13,338 nucleotides of DNA from Bacteroidota bacterium (lineage in GTDB: Bacteria > Bacteroidota > Bacteroidia > NS11-12g > UBA955). The DNA lies in NCBI GenBank assembly GCA_009918425.1, contig RGEC01000039.1, positions 1 to 13,338 of the forward strand, in the 5' to 3' direction. Shown piece by piece: positions 13,329-13,338 of the stretch. Position 1 is the stretch's first letter, and each line of letters opens with the position of its first letter. A program made the position numbers and the translations under genes. The notes below the pieces were generated by a model, which was not told where the DNA came from, did not search any database, and saw only the letters and a list, made by a program, of their open reading frames with translations.

Positions 13329-13338
13329 TGAAACAGTA
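13328..13338 (+). CDS. Start of next operon gene, probable ABC permease (cut by window edge)
   Basis: An ATG at 13328-13330 overlaps the TAA of the binding-protein gene (TAATG) and reads M-K-Q before the window ends. Only the overlap and the usual operon order (binding protein, FecCD/BtuC-type permease, ATPase) support the call; no protein motif is visible. Confidence 0.4.

Overview
The window looks like a chromosomal segment of a member of the Bacteroidota, probably near the Chitinophagales or Sphingobacteriales. The evidence is: several TAnnTTTG-type -7 promoter boxes just ahead of start codons, a DUF4296-type lipoprotein, a FolD/QueE/MutS2/YggS/DnaN set whose motifs read like Bacteroidota versions, and a secreted hydrolase with a possible type IX (T9SS) sorting tail. 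No RNA gene, transposase, integrase or CRISPR array is visible, and no gene-free gap exceeds about 165 bases.

Layout. The minus strand starts with the very beginning of queE (7-carboxy-7-deazaguanine synthase), running off the left edge, and a complete folD. A 710-residue multi-pass membrane and coiled-coil protein of unknown function follows on the plus strand. It ends at a near-perfect bidirectional terminator shared with the minus-strand mutS2. mutS2 is damaged: its N-terminal residues are present but in another reading frame, and roughly 90 residues are missing before the rest of the protein resumes. Upstream, in the same direction and overlapping by two bases, is a small DUF4296-type lipoprotein gene. 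yggS (PLP homeostasis protein) is divergent from it, with only about 22 bases between the two starts.

Downstream of yggS are two photolyase/cryptochrome-family genes overlapping by ATGA. The first belongs to the prokaryotic (6-4)/FeS-BCP (DPRP) family but lacks the iron-sulfur cysteines. The second is class I-like but has replaced the usual flavin-side Asn and two active-centre Trp residues. They end head-on against dnaN (sliding clamp, minus strand), overlapping by four bases with no terminator. Upstream of dnaN on the minus strand is an FtsB/DivIC-like division protein. Divergent from that is a secreted alpha/beta hydrolase, overlapped by a lipoprotein ABC-transporter binding protein of the iron/cobalamin class. 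The ATG of a likely permease gene overlaps the latter's stop codon at the right edge.

Most of this is housekeeping DNA. The items most worth a second look are the orphan membrane/coiled-coil protein, the photolyase pair with unusual cofactor-site residues, the broken mutS2, the pairing of a secreted esterase-like protein with a metal-chelate uptake operon, and two mutually exclusive hairpins near the end of the binding-protein gene. I do not see convincing evidence for a wholly new system; the photolyase pair and the orphan gene are the best candidates.
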